64,000 nt of DNA from Anaerolineae bacterium (GTDB lineage: Bacteria; Chloroflexota; Anaerolineae; Aggregatilineales; UBA2796): contig JAHBVK010000022.1 in the NCBI GenBank assembly GCA_019637555.1, positions 26,303-90,302 on the forward strand. Direction: 5' to 3'. The notes beneath the pieces were generated by a model. It was not told the origin of the DNA. It made no database searches and saw only the letters and a list, made by a program, of their open reading frames with translations. This document shows, one piece after another, positions 8,243-17,791 of the stretch. Position 1 is the stretch's first letter, and every line of letters begins with the position of its first letter. Both the position numbers and the translations under genes were made by a program.

Positions 8243-9778
8243 TTATCGCGTAGCGGCACTGATTCGCTGCATAAAGCTGGAGAGCCAGCCGCCGATCAAG
8301 GGGAGGGAGCCGAACACATTCGCCGCCAATGCCCAATGCTCCGGCGCGAATGCCCGCAGCAGCAAGATCGCCGCCACATAAACCACCGCACCGATGATCC
8401 CCGCTACAAATAGATTGGCGTTTTGCAGCAGCAGAATTGCACCTGCCATCACCGCGCCAGCCGCGAATATCCGCAAGTATCGCCCACCGAATCGCTGGAT
8501 CATGCTATCCAACTGATGATCCCGCAGCATCAGCGCCAGCACCACGATCTGTGCGCCGAGCGACGCGATTGCCGCGCCGCGTGCGCCCTGTATCTGCGGT
8601 AACAAGATCGCGTTCAGGATCACGTTGGTCAGGATGCCTACCACGCGGATCAAGAAAACCGCGTTCTGCTTACCTTGCACCGTCATTGACTGGCTGTAAA
8701 TGTCGCTGATCATCGACGCCACACCCTGCCAGATCATCACCTCTAAGATCGCCGCCGTACCGACGAATCCCGGAAACAACAGCGCCGAAAGGTTGCCTGC
8801 CAGCAATGAGATCGCCACCCCTAAGGGCAGCGCCAGCGCCACCGTCAGGAACGAGAAGTTATCCACCAACGCCCGCAGTTGCTCCCGATTGCCGCTTGCC
8901 AGCCGCGACATCAACGGCGATAGCGCCACCAGCACCGTCGAACTGCTCAACTCAATGATCCCGAACACAATCGTGAACGCCGCGCCGAAATAACCGTTTT
9001 CTTTGTTGCCCAACACCGATGCCACGATCAACGTGTTCACGTAGCGATAGGTGAACAGCAGCAGCAATCCCATTCCCACCGACCAGCTTTCGCGCAGCAT
9101 GTAGCGCACCATCTGGCGCGAGATAGGAAACACTGGCTTGATCTGGAACCGTCGCAGTGCCCACCAGTACATCAGTGCGCGGATCACACCCGCGAGGATC
9201 GTCACCTCGTACACTTGCAGCAAACTACCACCGAGCAGCAGCGCGATCAATGCCAGTGCCACCACCAGCAAGCGGTAAACTACCGTGATCGCACTCATGA
9301 TAGTCATGCGCTCGACGGCGAGGAGCTGGTTATGCGCCATCGTGCCGAACGTATCCACGATCAGCGTGAGCGATGCCACGAATAGCAGTGTTCGCGATGC
9401 CGCATCATTGTTGAGGAACAAGCCGACTACGTTCAGCGCGAGCACTGCGATCACGCCCAGAATCGGTTGCAGGATCAGCGTGGCGCTCAGGTAACGCCCC
9501 CCTTGATCAGGGCGCTGCGCCACATCGCGCAGGACGATCAGATTACTGCTGAACTCTGGTATCGCGGCGGCAATGCCGACGAACGCGGCGATCTTGCTCC
9601 ACACGCCGAACGTCTCATCACCAACGATCCGCGCCAGCACGATGATCCACAGGAATTGCACTCCATTAGCGATCAGCGTGGAGAGGGCAACAGCGGCAAA
9701 GTTGCGCGTGGTATGGGCGATCCGCGATTTCGTTTCATCTGCGCCCGCTGCTTCTTCTTGTATGCTGTTGCTGGTCAT
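8243..9778 (-). CDS. polysaccharide-type flippase (MOP superfamily)
   Basis: A roughly 511-residue integral membrane protein with about 12-14 hydrophobic helices and the general pattern of Wzx/RfbX oligosaccharide flippases, which move lipid-linked saccharides across the cytoplasmic membrane. The ATG at 9778 is preferred because it overlaps the stop of the upstream gene as ATGA; a GTG at 9799 would add seven residues. It is one of three MOP-type flippase modules in the window (also 13171-14787 and the C-terminal third of 48269-52393). No glycosyltransferase is adjacent, so the cargo is unknown. Confidence 0.85.
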   Translation of the reverse strand: MTSNSIQEEAAGADETKSRIAHTTRNFAAVALSTLIANGVQFLWIIVLARIVGDETFGVWSKIAAFVGIAAAIPEFSSNLIVLRDVAQRPDQGGRYLSATLILQPILGVIAVLALNVVGLFLNNDAASRTLLFVASLTLIVDTFGTMAHNQLLAVERMTIMSAITVVYRLLVVALALIALLLGGSLLQVYEVTILAGVIRALMYWWALRRFQIKPVFPISRQMVRYMLRESWSVGMGLLLLFTYRYVNTLIVASVLGNKENGYFGAAFTIVFGIIELSSSTVLVALSPLMSRLASGNREQLRALVDNFSFLTVALALPLGVAISLLAGNLSALLFPGFVGTAAILEVMIWQGVASMISDIYSQSMTVQGKQNAVFLIRVVGILTNVILNAILLPQIQGARGAAIASLGAQIVVLALMLRDHQLDSMIQRFGGRYLRIFAAGAVMAGAILLLQNANLFVAGIIGAVVYVAAILLLRAFAPEHWALAANVFGSLPLIGGWLSSFMQRISAATR

Positions 9779-10620
9779 CCGAGGTTGAATCCGTTCCACG
9801 TGCCCGTTAGTGCCAGTCGCAGCAGATCAATCGCGCCGACTTCGATCAAGGCGATGGTGAACCCCGCCAGCAGTGGGATCAGCAGATCGCGTCCTGTGCT
9901 GGCGATACGTAGTTTACGGACCGTGCTCAAAAACAACACGGTGCCGATCAACGTTAGCATCAGCATCACGCCGATTGTACTAAGGACGCCGAGTACCCAT
10001 TCAAACACCGGACGTTCGCTGATCACCAGCAAGATCACAATGCCTGCCACTGCGCATAAACCCGCCAATTCTTTCAAATTAGTCAGCGCCTGCTGTTCCT
10101 CTGGCTGCCGCCACACGATGCCATTGAACACCGGATAAACGATGTGGAACATCGCTAATCCGCACAACATTCCGGTGATCAAGCGTAAATCGTTGTGCGG
10201 CTGGTAAGGACCAACATAACCGGGGAAAAAGTTCAAGTAACTGTTCACACCGTCAATGCCCATCAGCACTACAAACAGCCCCAGCGCGATCAGCACATTG
10301 CGCGGTGGCAGCCAGCTTGCTCGTCCTCTCCCTGCCGCGTGTGTGATCAAAAAGCTGATCATTACACCGAGATAGATTCCGGTGCAGCGCGCGCACAGCG
10401 GCATCGGCAGCTCATCTATGTTGAAGGATCGGGCGGGGATACGGTGGCAGATGGCGTAACCGATGGCATCCGCCTTACCTAGGATGCCCGGTGGTGTACC
10501 CAACGTCCACACCACGATCACCACGACGGCAGCGATGATCACTATGAGCGCAGTTCGGCGCGAGATCGGCGGTGGGGCATTGGCGGCAAAGTCAAAAATA
10601 TGGGGCGCGGTATCGTCCAT
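9775..10620 (-). CDS. DUF2085 family membrane protein
   Basis: A 281-residue membrane protein. After a first transmembrane helix (about 22-40) comes a conserved segment with C59 (ICHRIPARSF) and the CARCTGIYLG motif (C76, C79) that is characteristic of DUF2085 proteins. About six more helices follow. The paired cysteines suggest a metal or redox site at the membrane surface, but no function is established for the family. It is the first gene of a two-gene unit with the flippase (4-base overlap). Its promoter region is shared with the divergent secG gene. Confidence 0.85.
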   Translation of the reverse strand: MDDTAPHIFDFAANAPPPISRRTALIVIIAAVVVIVVWTLGTPPGILGKADAIGYAICHRIPARSFNIDELPMPLCARCTGIYLGVMISFLITHAAGRGRASWLPPRNVLIALGLFVVLMGIDGVNSYLNFFPGYVGPYQPHNDLRLITGMLCGLAMFHIVYPVFNGIVWRQPEEQQALTNLKELAGLCAVAGIVILLVISERPVFEWVLGVLSTIGVMLMLTLIGTVLFLSTVRKLRIASTGRDLLIPLLAGFTIALIEVGAIDLLRLALTGTWNGFNLG

Positions 10621-10657
10621 CTTCCCTCAGCGGTTGGCTTACACCGCCGATTATACC

Positions 10658-10685
10658 TTGAATTCATCTTGCTCCGTGCTATAAT
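10658..10685 (+). promoter_or_regulatory. sigma-70-type promoter of secG
   Basis: TTGAAT (10658-10663) and TATAAT (10680-10685) with 16 bases between them, 30 bases upstream of the secG ATG. An AGAAGG ribosome-binding site lies between. Confidence 0.75.
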
Positions 10686-10715
10686 CGCGGCGCTAAACTC
10701 GTCAGAGAAGGTTTT

Positions 10716-10958
10716 ATGAACACCACACTTGGTACTGCGCTGCAAATCATCCTGATCATCGTATCGACGGCACTAGTCGCCTCGATCATCCTGCAAGCGA
10801 AGGGCAGCGGTTTAGGCAATCTATTCGGCGGCGGCGACTCCACCTTTGGCTTGACCAAAACCCGTCGCGGCTTGGAAAAGACTTTGTTTCAGATCACCAT
10901 TATGCTTTCAGCGGCATTTCTGATTACCTCACTGCTGCTGTTGATGGTACAAAGCTGA
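10716..10958 (+). CDS. secG: protein translocase subunit SecG
   Basis: An 80-residue protein with the two-helix SecG layout: helix 1 about residues 7-28, a cytoplasmic loop containing GSGLGNLFGGG and a Gly-rich turn, and helix 2 about 55-77. The loop motif is the family hallmark. SecG is a non-essential partner of SecYE that speeds protein export. It has its own promoter (10658-10685) and a purine-rich ribosome-binding site (AGAAGG). It stands apart from the secE gene of the ribosomal block at 34467. Confidence 0.9.
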   Translation: MNTTLGTALQIILIIVSTALVASIILQAKGSGLGNLFGGGDSTFGLTKTRRGLEKTLFQITIMLSAAFLITSLLLLMVQS

Positions 10959-11014
10959 TCTAAGTTAGCTGTTGATACTGGCAGGCATAGACTAAACCAT
11001 TTATCCCCTCGGTT

Positions 11015-11064
11015 CCCCCTCTCCTAATCTGTACTCGGATTGGAGAGGGGGTCAGGGGGTGAGG
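11015..11064. repeat. CCCCCTCTCC / GGAGAGGGGG hairpin repeat, copy 1 (type C)
   Basis: A near-perfect inverted repeat of about 14 bp (one bulged T) closing a short loop, followed by TCAGGGGGTGAGG. A related element, sharing the GGGGGTGAGG tail, lies at 40287-40325. It sits between secG and the binding-protein gene and may act as a terminator or small non-coding repeat. Confidence 0.6.
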
Positions 11065-11186
11065 CTAAATCGGGCGATTGCTCAACCGCCGTCTGACAAT
11101 TCGTGGGCGTTTTACAGGGAGGGGGTATTTACGGTACATAATCCGCCGTAAGTTCCCTCCTTTTGCGTTAAGGAGAAAAGTTAGGG

Positions 11187-12980
11187 ATGCTAAAAGGTTA
11201 TCGCGGCTCGCTGTTGGCGCTGGCTGCTTCTCTTTTGCTGCTCCTCGCGGTGTTCCTCACCCGACCAGCAGATACAACAACGACGACAACTCCCGCCACC
11301 AGTACCAGTGTCCCCGTCCCGCCGACGGAAACCGCTGCTCCTACGCTGACTCCCGCACCCACGATCCCTTTTCAACAGGTCGATACGGCGACGCTGAACG
11401 AAGCCTTGATTGGACCTGAGTGCGTCACCAAGCTGAATCCGCTGCTGGCAGGCTATAATCGTGCTGACCGAGACATCACCTCGCTGATCTTCGAGGGCTT
11501 AATGACCACTGACCAGCGCGGTGCGATTATCCCTCGCCTCGCGGCAGCGCAGCCGAACGTCTCGCAAGATGGCTTGCTATACGTCTTTAAGCTGCGTACC
11601 GATGTGAAGTGGCAGGATGGCGTCCAATTCAGCAGCGACGATGTGCTGTTCACCATCCACTTGATGCAAGAAGATGACTTCCCCGGACCTGCCGATCTGC
11701 GCAAGTTCTGGCAAACGGTGGAAGTGGATGCGCTGGATGCCCAAACCATACGCTTCAAGCTGGCGCAGCCGCTGGCAACCTTCACCGATTATCTGCGCGT
11801 AGGTATCGTGCCTGAACATGCGCTGCGAAACACCGCTGGCGAAGCCCTAAGCACACATCCCTTCAATCTGTCGCCTATCGGCACCGGACCGTATCAGTTC
11901 GCGGGCTTGATCGGTGATGGCAGCCGCGCGACGGGTGTGCGCCTACAATTTGCCGCCAGCTACGCCGAGCGCCCTGAAGGTCAAAGTGGCTACGACATCA
12001 AGCAGATCGTCTTTCACTGCCTGCCCACCTTCAACGACGCTATCGCCGCCTTCCAGCGTAGCGAAATCAACACGCTCAACTTCGTGCCAGCCGATTCACT
12101 GACCGAGATCGCCGCGCTGCCGATCAACCCGCTGCCAGCCTATCGTCCCTCGCTTGGGGCGGTGATCTACAACTGGCGCAGCGATGCAGTGCAGTTCTTC
12201 CGTGATCTAAGGATGCGTCAGGCACTCGTCAGCGCCGTCAACCGCGATCAACTGGTCGCTCAGTACTTACCGGATCGTGCCATCGTCGCCAACAGCCCGA
12301 TTCTGCCCTCCTCATGGGCGTTCAATCCGCAGGCGCAGTGTCTACCATTTGACCCCGAAAAGGCGAAATCCGATCTCGGTCTGGTGCAGCTACTGCCGCC
12401 AACGCCTGCGCCGACAGCTACCGACGCCACGCCCGATCCCAATGCCTCGCCCGTACCGCCGGATTCTGGCGGCAAGATCGCCTTTCAGGTGCTGACCAGC
12501 AACGATCCTTCGCTTGCGCCGATGGCAGAGGCAATTGTCGCCCAGTGGAAAGAGATACTTGGGCTGGATGTGACGCTGGTGGTGGTGGACAAATCTACCT
12601 TCCGCGAACGCTTGGTGGCGGGCAACTTCGACTCGGCATTGGTGGAACTGAACCTTGAGCCGCTTGCCGATCCCGATCCCTACAGTCTGTGGCGTCAGGT
12701 GCCGCAGGATGGTGGACTCAACTTCGGCGGGCTGAATGACCGTCTCCTCAGCGAGATCATGGAGTCGGCACGCCGCGAACCCAACGGCATCGCCCGCGCT
12801 GCGCTCTATCAACGCTTTCAGGAATCGTTCTGCTCCCGTGCGGCAGCTATCCCACTGTTCTATCCGGCATACTTCTACGGCGTGGATCGGCGGCTTTCCG
12901 GCGTGCAAATCGGCTTCATGAGCGATGCCAGTGATCGCTTCCGCACCATCAGCGACTGGAAGTTCGTCAGCAACAACTGA
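11187..12980 (+). CDS. ABC transporter substrate-binding protein, family 5 (peptide/nickel type)
   Basis: A 597-residue extracytoplasmic solute-binding protein. An N-terminal hydrophobic segment (about 9-25) serves as signal or anchor; no lipobox cysteine is visible. A Thr/Pro-rich linker (about 28-70) leads into the family-5 fold: the segment LIFEGLMTTD and later WQDGVQFSSDDVLFTI are typical of OppA/DppA-like proteins. A second Pro/Thr/Ala-rich insert (residues about 400-430) interrupts the fold, which is unusual. The ligand may be a peptide, nickel or an oligosaccharide. No permease or ATPase gene adjoins it. A GGAGA ribosome-binding site precedes the ATG. Confidence 0.85.
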   Translation: MLKGYRGSLLALAASLLLLLAVFLTRPADTTTTTTPATSTSVPVPPTETAAPTLTPAPTIPFQQVDTATLNEALIGPECVTKLNPLLAGYNRADRDITSLIFEGLMTTDQRGAIIPRLAAAQPNVSQDGLLYVFKLRTDVKWQDGVQFSSDDVLFTIHLMQEDDFPGPADLRKFWQTVEVDALDAQTIRFKLAQPLATFTDYLRVGIVPEHALRNTAGEALSTHPFNLSPIGTGPYQFAGLIGDGSRATGVRLQFAASYAERPEGQSGYDIKQIVFHCLPTFNDAIAAFQRSEINTLNFVPADSLTEIAALPINPLPAYRPSLGAVIYNWRSDAVQFFRDLRMRQALVSAVNRDQLVAQYLPDRAIVANSPILPSSWAFNPQAQCLPFDPEKAKSDLGLVQLLPPTPAPTATDATPDPNASPVPPDSGGKIAFQVLTSNDPSLAPMAEAIVAQWKEILGLDVTLVVVDKSTFRERLVAGNFDSALVELNLEPLADPDPYSLWRQVPQDGGLNFGGLNDRLLSEIMESARREPNGIARAALYQRFQESFCSRAAAIPLFYPAYFYGVDRRLSGVQIGFMSDASDRFRTISDWKFVSNN

Positions 12981-12985
12981 TTTTT

Positions 12986-13017
12986 AGCCCCTGATATTAA
13001 CTGGAATAACAGGGGCT
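12986..13017. terminator. hairpin between convergent genes
   Basis: AGCCCCTG and CAGGGGCT form an 8-bp stem just after the binding-protein stop codon. There is no U-run after the stem, so termination is plausible by position but not proven by form. Confidence 0.4.
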
Positions 13018-13120
13018 GGATCAGGAATTTGGTTTCTGTAACTTGGAAAAGGGTTAGCTTAGGGTTTCACCGCAGATCGTTGGAATCCGCAATCTGATTC
13101 CCGACCAAACAGCAACAAAG

Positions 13121-13157
13121 CGCCTGAAAGCGCCCTGTATTCCCTGCGAACTTCAGG
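13121..13157. repeat. 37-bp dispersed repeat, copy 1 (type A)
   Basis: Begins CGCCTGAAAG and ends CGAACTTCAGG. It differs at one base from 40448-40484. The ends CCTGAA/TTCAGG are inverted and can form a hairpin. It lies between the convergent genes for the binding protein and MurJ. Confidence 0.8.
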
Positions 13158-13170
13158 GACTAAATTTACC

Positions 13171-14787
13171 TCAATCGCCCGTCGCCGCAGGCGCAGCCGC
13201 ACGCCGCTTGAGGATCAACGCGGGCAATTGGTAGACTTCCTCTACCCGTAGGATCAACGTCGCCAGCAGATAGGTGACGCCGCCGATAGCGACCAGCAAC
13301 CCGCCGTGCAGCAGCAGCACGAGGCGTTGATTATCAAACGGGACAAACGACTCAACCAGCGGCGTGACTAGCACCATCACAATGCCCATGAGCACCGTCG
13401 CCACCAACGTCTTGCCGATAGTCACCAGCAGCGCCGACTCATTGATCCCGTTCCAGCGCCGCCGCAAGATAGCGGTCAGGATCAGTAGTTCCACACCGAC
13501 GGCGAGGCTGTTCGCCAGCGCCAAGCCGCCCACACCCAATGGCGGAACCAGCAGCAGCGCCAGCACTACATAGACGATTGCCTCGACCACGCCCACGATC
13601 AGCGGCGTGATCATGTCCTTATCCGCGAAGAAGCTGCGTGCCACGATCTCCAGACAGCTATGCGTCACGATGCCCAACGCCCAGAATTGCAGCACCGAAA
13701 AGACGCGGCTCGCGCCTTCCGAATCGAACTGCCCGCCTTCCAGCACGCCCACTAGCGGACGTCCCGCCAGTACCATCGCCGTTGCCGCCGGAATCGAGGC
13801 GAGGATGATGAAGCGCAGCGCCCCACTCATCGCCGCCCGTTTGCCCTTCAGATCGCCGGATGCATTGAGCGCCGCCAGCGTCGGGAAGATGACGATGCCC
13901 ATCGCTGTACCGATCAACGTTTCCGGTAGCTGCATCAACGTCCAACCGCGATCCAGCGCCGCCGTCGATCCCTCACCTAAGCGCGAGGCGATGTTGTACG
14001 CCATCAGCAAATTGAGATTGGCAAGTACCAGCGCCAGCGAACGCGGGATCATCAGCCGGATCACTTCCCGCAGCGAGGGATCGCGCCAGTCGAGGATCGG
14101 ACGCCACCTAAAGCGGAAACGGATCAGTCCCGGCACTTGAATCAGTAAGTGCAAGCATGAGCCGATCACCGCGCCAATCGCCGCGCCGTAGATGCCGAAC
14201 CAGCGGTACAAGAGAACCACGCCGATCAGATTGCCCACGTCATACATAATCGGAGCGAGTGCGGGCAGCAGAAAGTGTTGATGCGTGTACAGGATGCCGC
14301 TGATCAAGCCGCTGACGGAGAACACGACGGTGCTGAATAGCAGAATACGCATCAAGGCGGCGCTTTTTTCGATCTGCTCAGGACTAAACCCCGGTGAGAT
14401 CAACGTACCGATGAGCTGCGGCGCGAAGATAAACGCCGTTCCCGCCACCACTACCGCCGCCAGAAAGATTGTATTGAGGACGTTGGAAGCTAATTTCCAC
14501 GCCTTTTCTTTATCGCCTGCTGTCAGGAAGGCGCTGAACACGGGAATGAAGGCGAATGCCAGCGCCCCACCAGCGATCAGTGTGAATAACTGCTCTGGTA
14601 GCTTATTGGCAGCCGCGAAGGCGTCCCAATCCGGTCCGATGCCGAAACGATCCAGTCCGATCCACTTCTCGGACAGGCTGAATAGCTTGGCGAACGCCAG
14701 CACGCCGATCATCAGTGCCGCCGAACGTGCCACCTGCGACCCCGTCGGCGTCTGCATAGGTTGAGATTGTGCGTCAGTTTGGCTCAT
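13171..14787 (-). CDS. murJ: lipid II flippase MurJ (MviN family)
   Basis: A 538-residue integral membrane protein with about 14 predicted helices. The N-terminal segment (SEKWIGLDRFG, then DAFAAANKLPEQLF and GGALAFAFIPVFS) is the recognisable MviN/MurJ signature. MurJ moves the peptidoglycan precursor lipid II to the outer face of the membrane and is normally essential. It is monocistronic here on the minus strand. Compared with the two other flippase modules in the window it has the MurJ-specific N-terminus, so the name is fairly safe. Confidence 0.88.
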   Translation of the reverse strand: MSQTDAQSQPMQTPTGSQVARSAALMIGVLAFAKLFSLSEKWIGLDRFGIGPDWDAFAAANKLPEQLFTLIAGGALAFAFIPVFSAFLTAGDKEKAWKLASNVLNTIFLAAVVVAGTAFIFAPQLIGTLISPGFSPEQIEKSAALMRILLFSTVVFSVSGLISGILYTHQHFLLPALAPIMYDVGNLIGVVLLYRWFGIYGAAIGAVIGSCLHLLIQVPGLIRFRFRWRPILDWRDPSLREVIRLMIPRSLALVLANLNLLMAYNIASRLGEGSTAALDRGWTLMQLPETLIGTAMGIVIFPTLAALNASGDLKGKRAAMSGALRFIILASIPAATAMVLAGRPLVGVLEGGQFDSEGASRVFSVLQFWALGIVTHSCLEIVARSFFADKDMITPLIVGVVEAIVYVVLALLLVPPLGVGGLALANSLAVGVELLILTAILRRRWNGINESALLVTIGKTLVATVLMGIVMVLVTPLVESFVPFDNQRLVLLLHGGLLVAIGGVTYLLATLILRVEEVYQLPALILKRRAAAPAATGD

Positions 14788-14873
14788 TGAATGGTAAATC
14801 CCAATCTAAGACAGTAACGAGTGAACGCTTAGAAATGATGCGTTACTCATCGACTTCAGCTTGTTGCTTGCGA

Positions 14874-16487
14874 TCAATTGCTCTGCGCGACCTGTGGTGG
14901 CTTGAAGGAGCCGTTCTGGACTTGCGCTAGATACTCCGCTGCTGGATAGAAGTTCTTGTTCCAATCCAGCGCCGTCTCAAACTCTTTGCTGGCGTCATCA
15001 TTCTGACCTTCTGCCGCAAAGACCATGCCACGCCAATAGTGCTGTTCTTCCAGACCGATGCCACGCCCATCGCTGGCGGATTGCAGCGTCACCTGCGTTA
15101 GCTCTAGGATGTCGTTAAGGCGTCCGCTGTTGTAGTAGGCATCGTAGATTTCAAACTGATACCAGAAGAAGCGGAAATCCAGCCCGATCTGCCGTGCCTT
15201 ATCGAACGCGATAGCGGCGTCCGAGTACTTGCCTTGCAGCGTCAGTGCCGATCCCAGATTGAACCACACATACGGGTTCGCGCCACCAGTAGCCGAGGCT
15301 TCTTGCTTGGCAGTATTGTAAGCCGCTTGGATCGCCCATGAGTCATCGATGTAACCGCCGAGCAGCGTGGCGAGTTCAGCCTCCCGCGAGGTCGGATAGA
15401 TCACGATGAAGACGCGGTTAAACTGCTGCCAGCGGCGATCTAGTTCGTCGTAGGGGAAAGCAGTACCGTTGCCGTTCGGTCCCGGTCCGGCGTTGGTATC
15501 CATCCCGTAGAAGGCGCGGGCGGAGTCATCATAGCCTTGCATGGTCAGATAGTGCCCCATCCAACCCTGACCGACGATGATGTGTCCCTTCTCGATGATC
15601 AAGCCGAAGTCGTTGGCGATCAAGGTCTTGAGCAGTTGAGTAGTGCCACCAACGCGATAAATCGCCCGCAGTCCGAACTGCTCGGAGTTGTTATTGACGA
15701 AGTTGACCATCTGCCACGGACTGACGTTCTTATCTTCACGCCATGGCTTGAGGTATGCCGCCGCATCCGCCTGTGTGCCTGTCCAGCCATATTTATGCAA
15801 CACCTGAGTCATGTTGGCGGGACCGCAGTTGTTCCATTCTTGCTGCACGAACTTGATCCCCGTCACGAACGCGGAGGAGGGGATCGGGATTTGCGTTGGC
15901 GCTAAGGTGGGCAGCGCGGCGGTTGCCGTCGGTGGCAGAGTCGCCGTTGCGGGCAGCGTTTCCGTTGGGATAGCGGTAGCGATCACGGGAGTATTGGTCG
16001 CCAGTACCGAAGTCGGCTTTGGAGTACCTAACGTCGGCGTGAGGGTTGGCAGCGCCGTCGGTGTGGAGACTAGCGCGATCTCTGCCGAACTCACGGCAGC
16101 GCCACCGCTGCCATCGCCAGACTGTGAACCACCATCGAGTAATGCCATCGCCGCATCTTCGTTGACGACGGCGGTTGGCAGTTTATCTTCTTGATAAATG
16201 CGCGTCGGTTTGAACGCCTGCAGGAAAGGCAGTCGATGCGCCCATGCTTCCTGTTGTTCCGGCAGCAGATTGCGGAATACTACAGGCGTCAGGATCAGAG
16301 CAAACATCGCGCTGACAGTGAACAGCACCATCAGTACGCCCGTGCAGCCCAAGCCCCACTTCACATAGTTGATCGGGGCGCGGTAGGTCTCCGCCTCGAC
16401 TTCTACTCCCGGCGCGTATGTCGGCGGTCTGCTGATCGACTGCGCCGGAATGTTCCATTGTTCAACTTTGCCTTGCTGCTCCGACAT
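14874..16487 (-). CDS. membrane-anchored C39-like peptidase domain with TPR repeats
   Basis: About 537 residues. A transmembrane anchor lies near residues 50-75. A Thr/Pro-rich linker (about 135-210) leads to a papain-like C39_2 domain: C221 in NNCGPANM is the likely nucleophile and H312 in GHYLTMQGYDD the likely base. The C-terminal third carries tetratricopeptide-like helices (FNLGSALTLQGKYSDAAIAFDKA; EGQNDDASKEFETAL). The protein would sit outside the membrane and could cleave peptides or Gly-type leaders, though many C39_2 proteins are uncharacterised. The ATG at 16487 is chosen over one at 16532 because AAGGG lies 10 bases upstream and the extra N-terminal residues look non-coding. Confidence 0.8.
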   Translation of the reverse strand: MSEQQGKVEQWNIPAQSISRPPTYAPGVEVEAETYRAPINYVKWGLGCTGVLMVLFTVSAMFALILTPVVFRNLLPEQQEAWAHRLPFLQAFKPTRIYQEDKLPTAVVNEDAAMALLDGGSQSGDGSGGAAVSSAEIALVSTPTALPTLTPTLGTPKPTSVLATNTPVIATAIPTETLPATATLPPTATAALPTLAPTQIPIPSSAFVTGIKFVQQEWNNCGPANMTQVLHKYGWTGTQADAAAYLKPWREDKNVSPWQMVNFVNNNSEQFGLRAIYRVGGTTQLLKTLIANDFGLIIEKGHIIVGQGWMGHYLTMQGYDDSARAFYGMDTNAGPGPNGNGTAFPYDELDRRWQQFNRVFIVIYPTSREAELATLLGGYIDDSWAIQAAYNTAKQEASATGGANPYVWFNLGSALTLQGKYSDAAIAFDKARQIGLDFRFFWYQFEIYDAYYNSGRLNDILELTQVTLQSASDGRGIGLEEQHYWRGMVFAAEGQNDDASKEFETALDWNKNFYPAAEYLAQVQNGSFKPPQVAQSN

Positions 16488-16701
16488 ACACTTACAACCC
16501 TTGCCTAGACCGACGATCATGTTCACTTGCATAGCAATAGTAGCGCGGCGGGATCATAGCGCAGTCGTGGTGGATTGAAAACTCAAGTAGCCGAATCGTA
16601 GGCATAACGAGATAGAAAGGGAATAGGAAAACTCGTGCGGCAAGTGTAGACTCAAAGCACTATCCCTATCATGTCACAGTCAGGACAGTGAGGGAACACT
16701 C

Positions 16702-17199
16702 GTGGCAATCTCAGGATACCTTCGCAATCTTCGTGCAAAGATCGGTCACGATCTTGTTTTTATGCCCGGCGTCGCCGGCGTCGTTTTCAACGATGAGAAT
16801 CAAATTCTATTACAGCGCAGCCGCGATAGCGGTCTGTGGGGCATCATCGGCGGTTCGCCGGAGCCGGGAGAAACCCCTGCCGAAGCTATCGTGCGTGAGA
16901 TCGAAGAAGAGACGAACATCAAGGCAGTAGTTGAGCACCTTGTAGGTGTTTTCACCGAAGTACCAACCCACTATCCCAATCACGATGTCGTGCAGTACGT
17001 CGGCATCGTCTTTGTCTGCAAAGCGATCAGCGGCGAGCCTCTGATCAACGATGATGAATCACTCGCCGTCGGCTACTTCGATCCCAACGACATGCCGGAC
17101 GATCTGCTGGCGCGACACCGCAATTACATTGATCTCGCCGTGCGTAACCGACCTTATAGCTATTTCATTTTCGATGGCAAGCTGAATCGGGAGCGATGA
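16702..17199 (+). CDS. Nudix hydrolase, first of a tandem pair
   Basis: A 165-residue protein with a Nudix box (GSPEPGETPAEA followed by REIEEETNI) that hydrolyses nucleoside diphosphates linked to another group. The catalytic REXXEE core is intact, but the usual glycine after EExT is asparagine. It shares its N-terminal layout (SGYLRNLRAKIG) and its C-terminal DDESL...YF segment with the next gene, so the two are tandem paralogues. The start is GTG behind GAGGGA. The stop is 4 bases before the next ATG. Substrate is unknown. Confidence 0.88.
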   Translation: MAISGYLRNLRAKIGHDLVFMPGVAGVVFNDENQILLQRSRDSGLWGIIGGSPEPGETPAEAIVREIEEETNIKAVVEHLVGVFTEVPTHYPNHDVVQYVGIVFVCKAISGEPLINDDESLAVGYFDPNDMPDDLLARHRNYIDLAVRNRPYSYFIFDGKLNRER

Positions 17200-17203
17200 C
17201 CCT

Positions 17204-17701
17204 ATGCCCATGTCGGAGTATTTTCACTCGCTGCGCGAACGCGTTGGTTCTGACCTGTTAATGTTGTGCGGCGCAAGCGGCGTGGTGATCAATGCTGAGG
17301 GAGAAGTGCTGCTGCAGCTTCGCAGCGATAACGGCAACTGGGCGCTGCCCGGTGGTGCCCTCGACCCCGGTGAGCAGCCTGCCGACGCAGTAGTCCGCGA
17401 AATATTTGAGGAGACGGGCGTACATGTGTTGCCGGAACGCTTGACCGGTGTCTACAGTGGTCCCGATATGTTCTTCACCTATCCCGATGGCAATCAGGTT
17501 GCTGTCACCAGCATCTGTTTTCGCTGTCGTCCAATCAGCGGTGAACCGCAGGTCAATGACGACGAATCGCTGGAGGTACGCTACTTCCCACTGGATCAAC
17601 TGCCGGAGGGTTTGAATCAGATGCACCGTCAGCGCATCGAGCACGCGCTAAAGGATAGTCCTGTAGCGTTCTTCCAGAAGCCAGAAGATCAGAGTAGCTA
17701 G
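17204..17701 (+). CDS. Nudix hydrolase, second of a tandem pair
   Basis: A 165-residue paralogue of the preceding gene, with a canonical Nudix box (GALDPGEQPADAVVREIFEETGV). The N-terminal MSEYFHSLRERVGSDLL aligns with the first copy, and both share GEP.VNDDESL before a YF motif. The ATG at 17204 begins MPMSEYF; the second ATG at 17210 is an equally good start. The genes are separated by 4 bases and are surely co-transcribed. Substrate cannot be assigned; housecleaning of modified nucleotides or ADP-ribose hydrolysis are family possibilities. Confidence 0.88.
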   Translation: MPMSEYFHSLRERVGSDLLMLCGASGVVINAEGEVLLQLRSDNGNWALPGGALDPGEQPADAVVREIFEETGVHVLPERLTGVYSGPDMFFTYPDGNQVAVTSICFRCRPISGEPQVNDDESLEVRYFPLDQLPEGLNQMHRQRIEHALKDSPVAFFQKPEDQSS

Positions 17702-17759
17702 TTCAGTTACCAGTTGTCGCGGATCAAAAACTGACCATAGGCAAGCATCTAACTTCGGC

Positions 17760-17765
17760 TATAAT
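17760..17765 (+). promoter_or_regulatory. -10 box upstream of rpmJ
   Basis: TATAAT 27 bases upstream of the rpmJ ATG, with AGGAGG between them. The matching -35 (TAGGCA, 17738-17743) is weak. Confidence 0.5.
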
Positions 17766-17791
17766 GGGTTCCTAATTTTGAGGAGGCAGCC

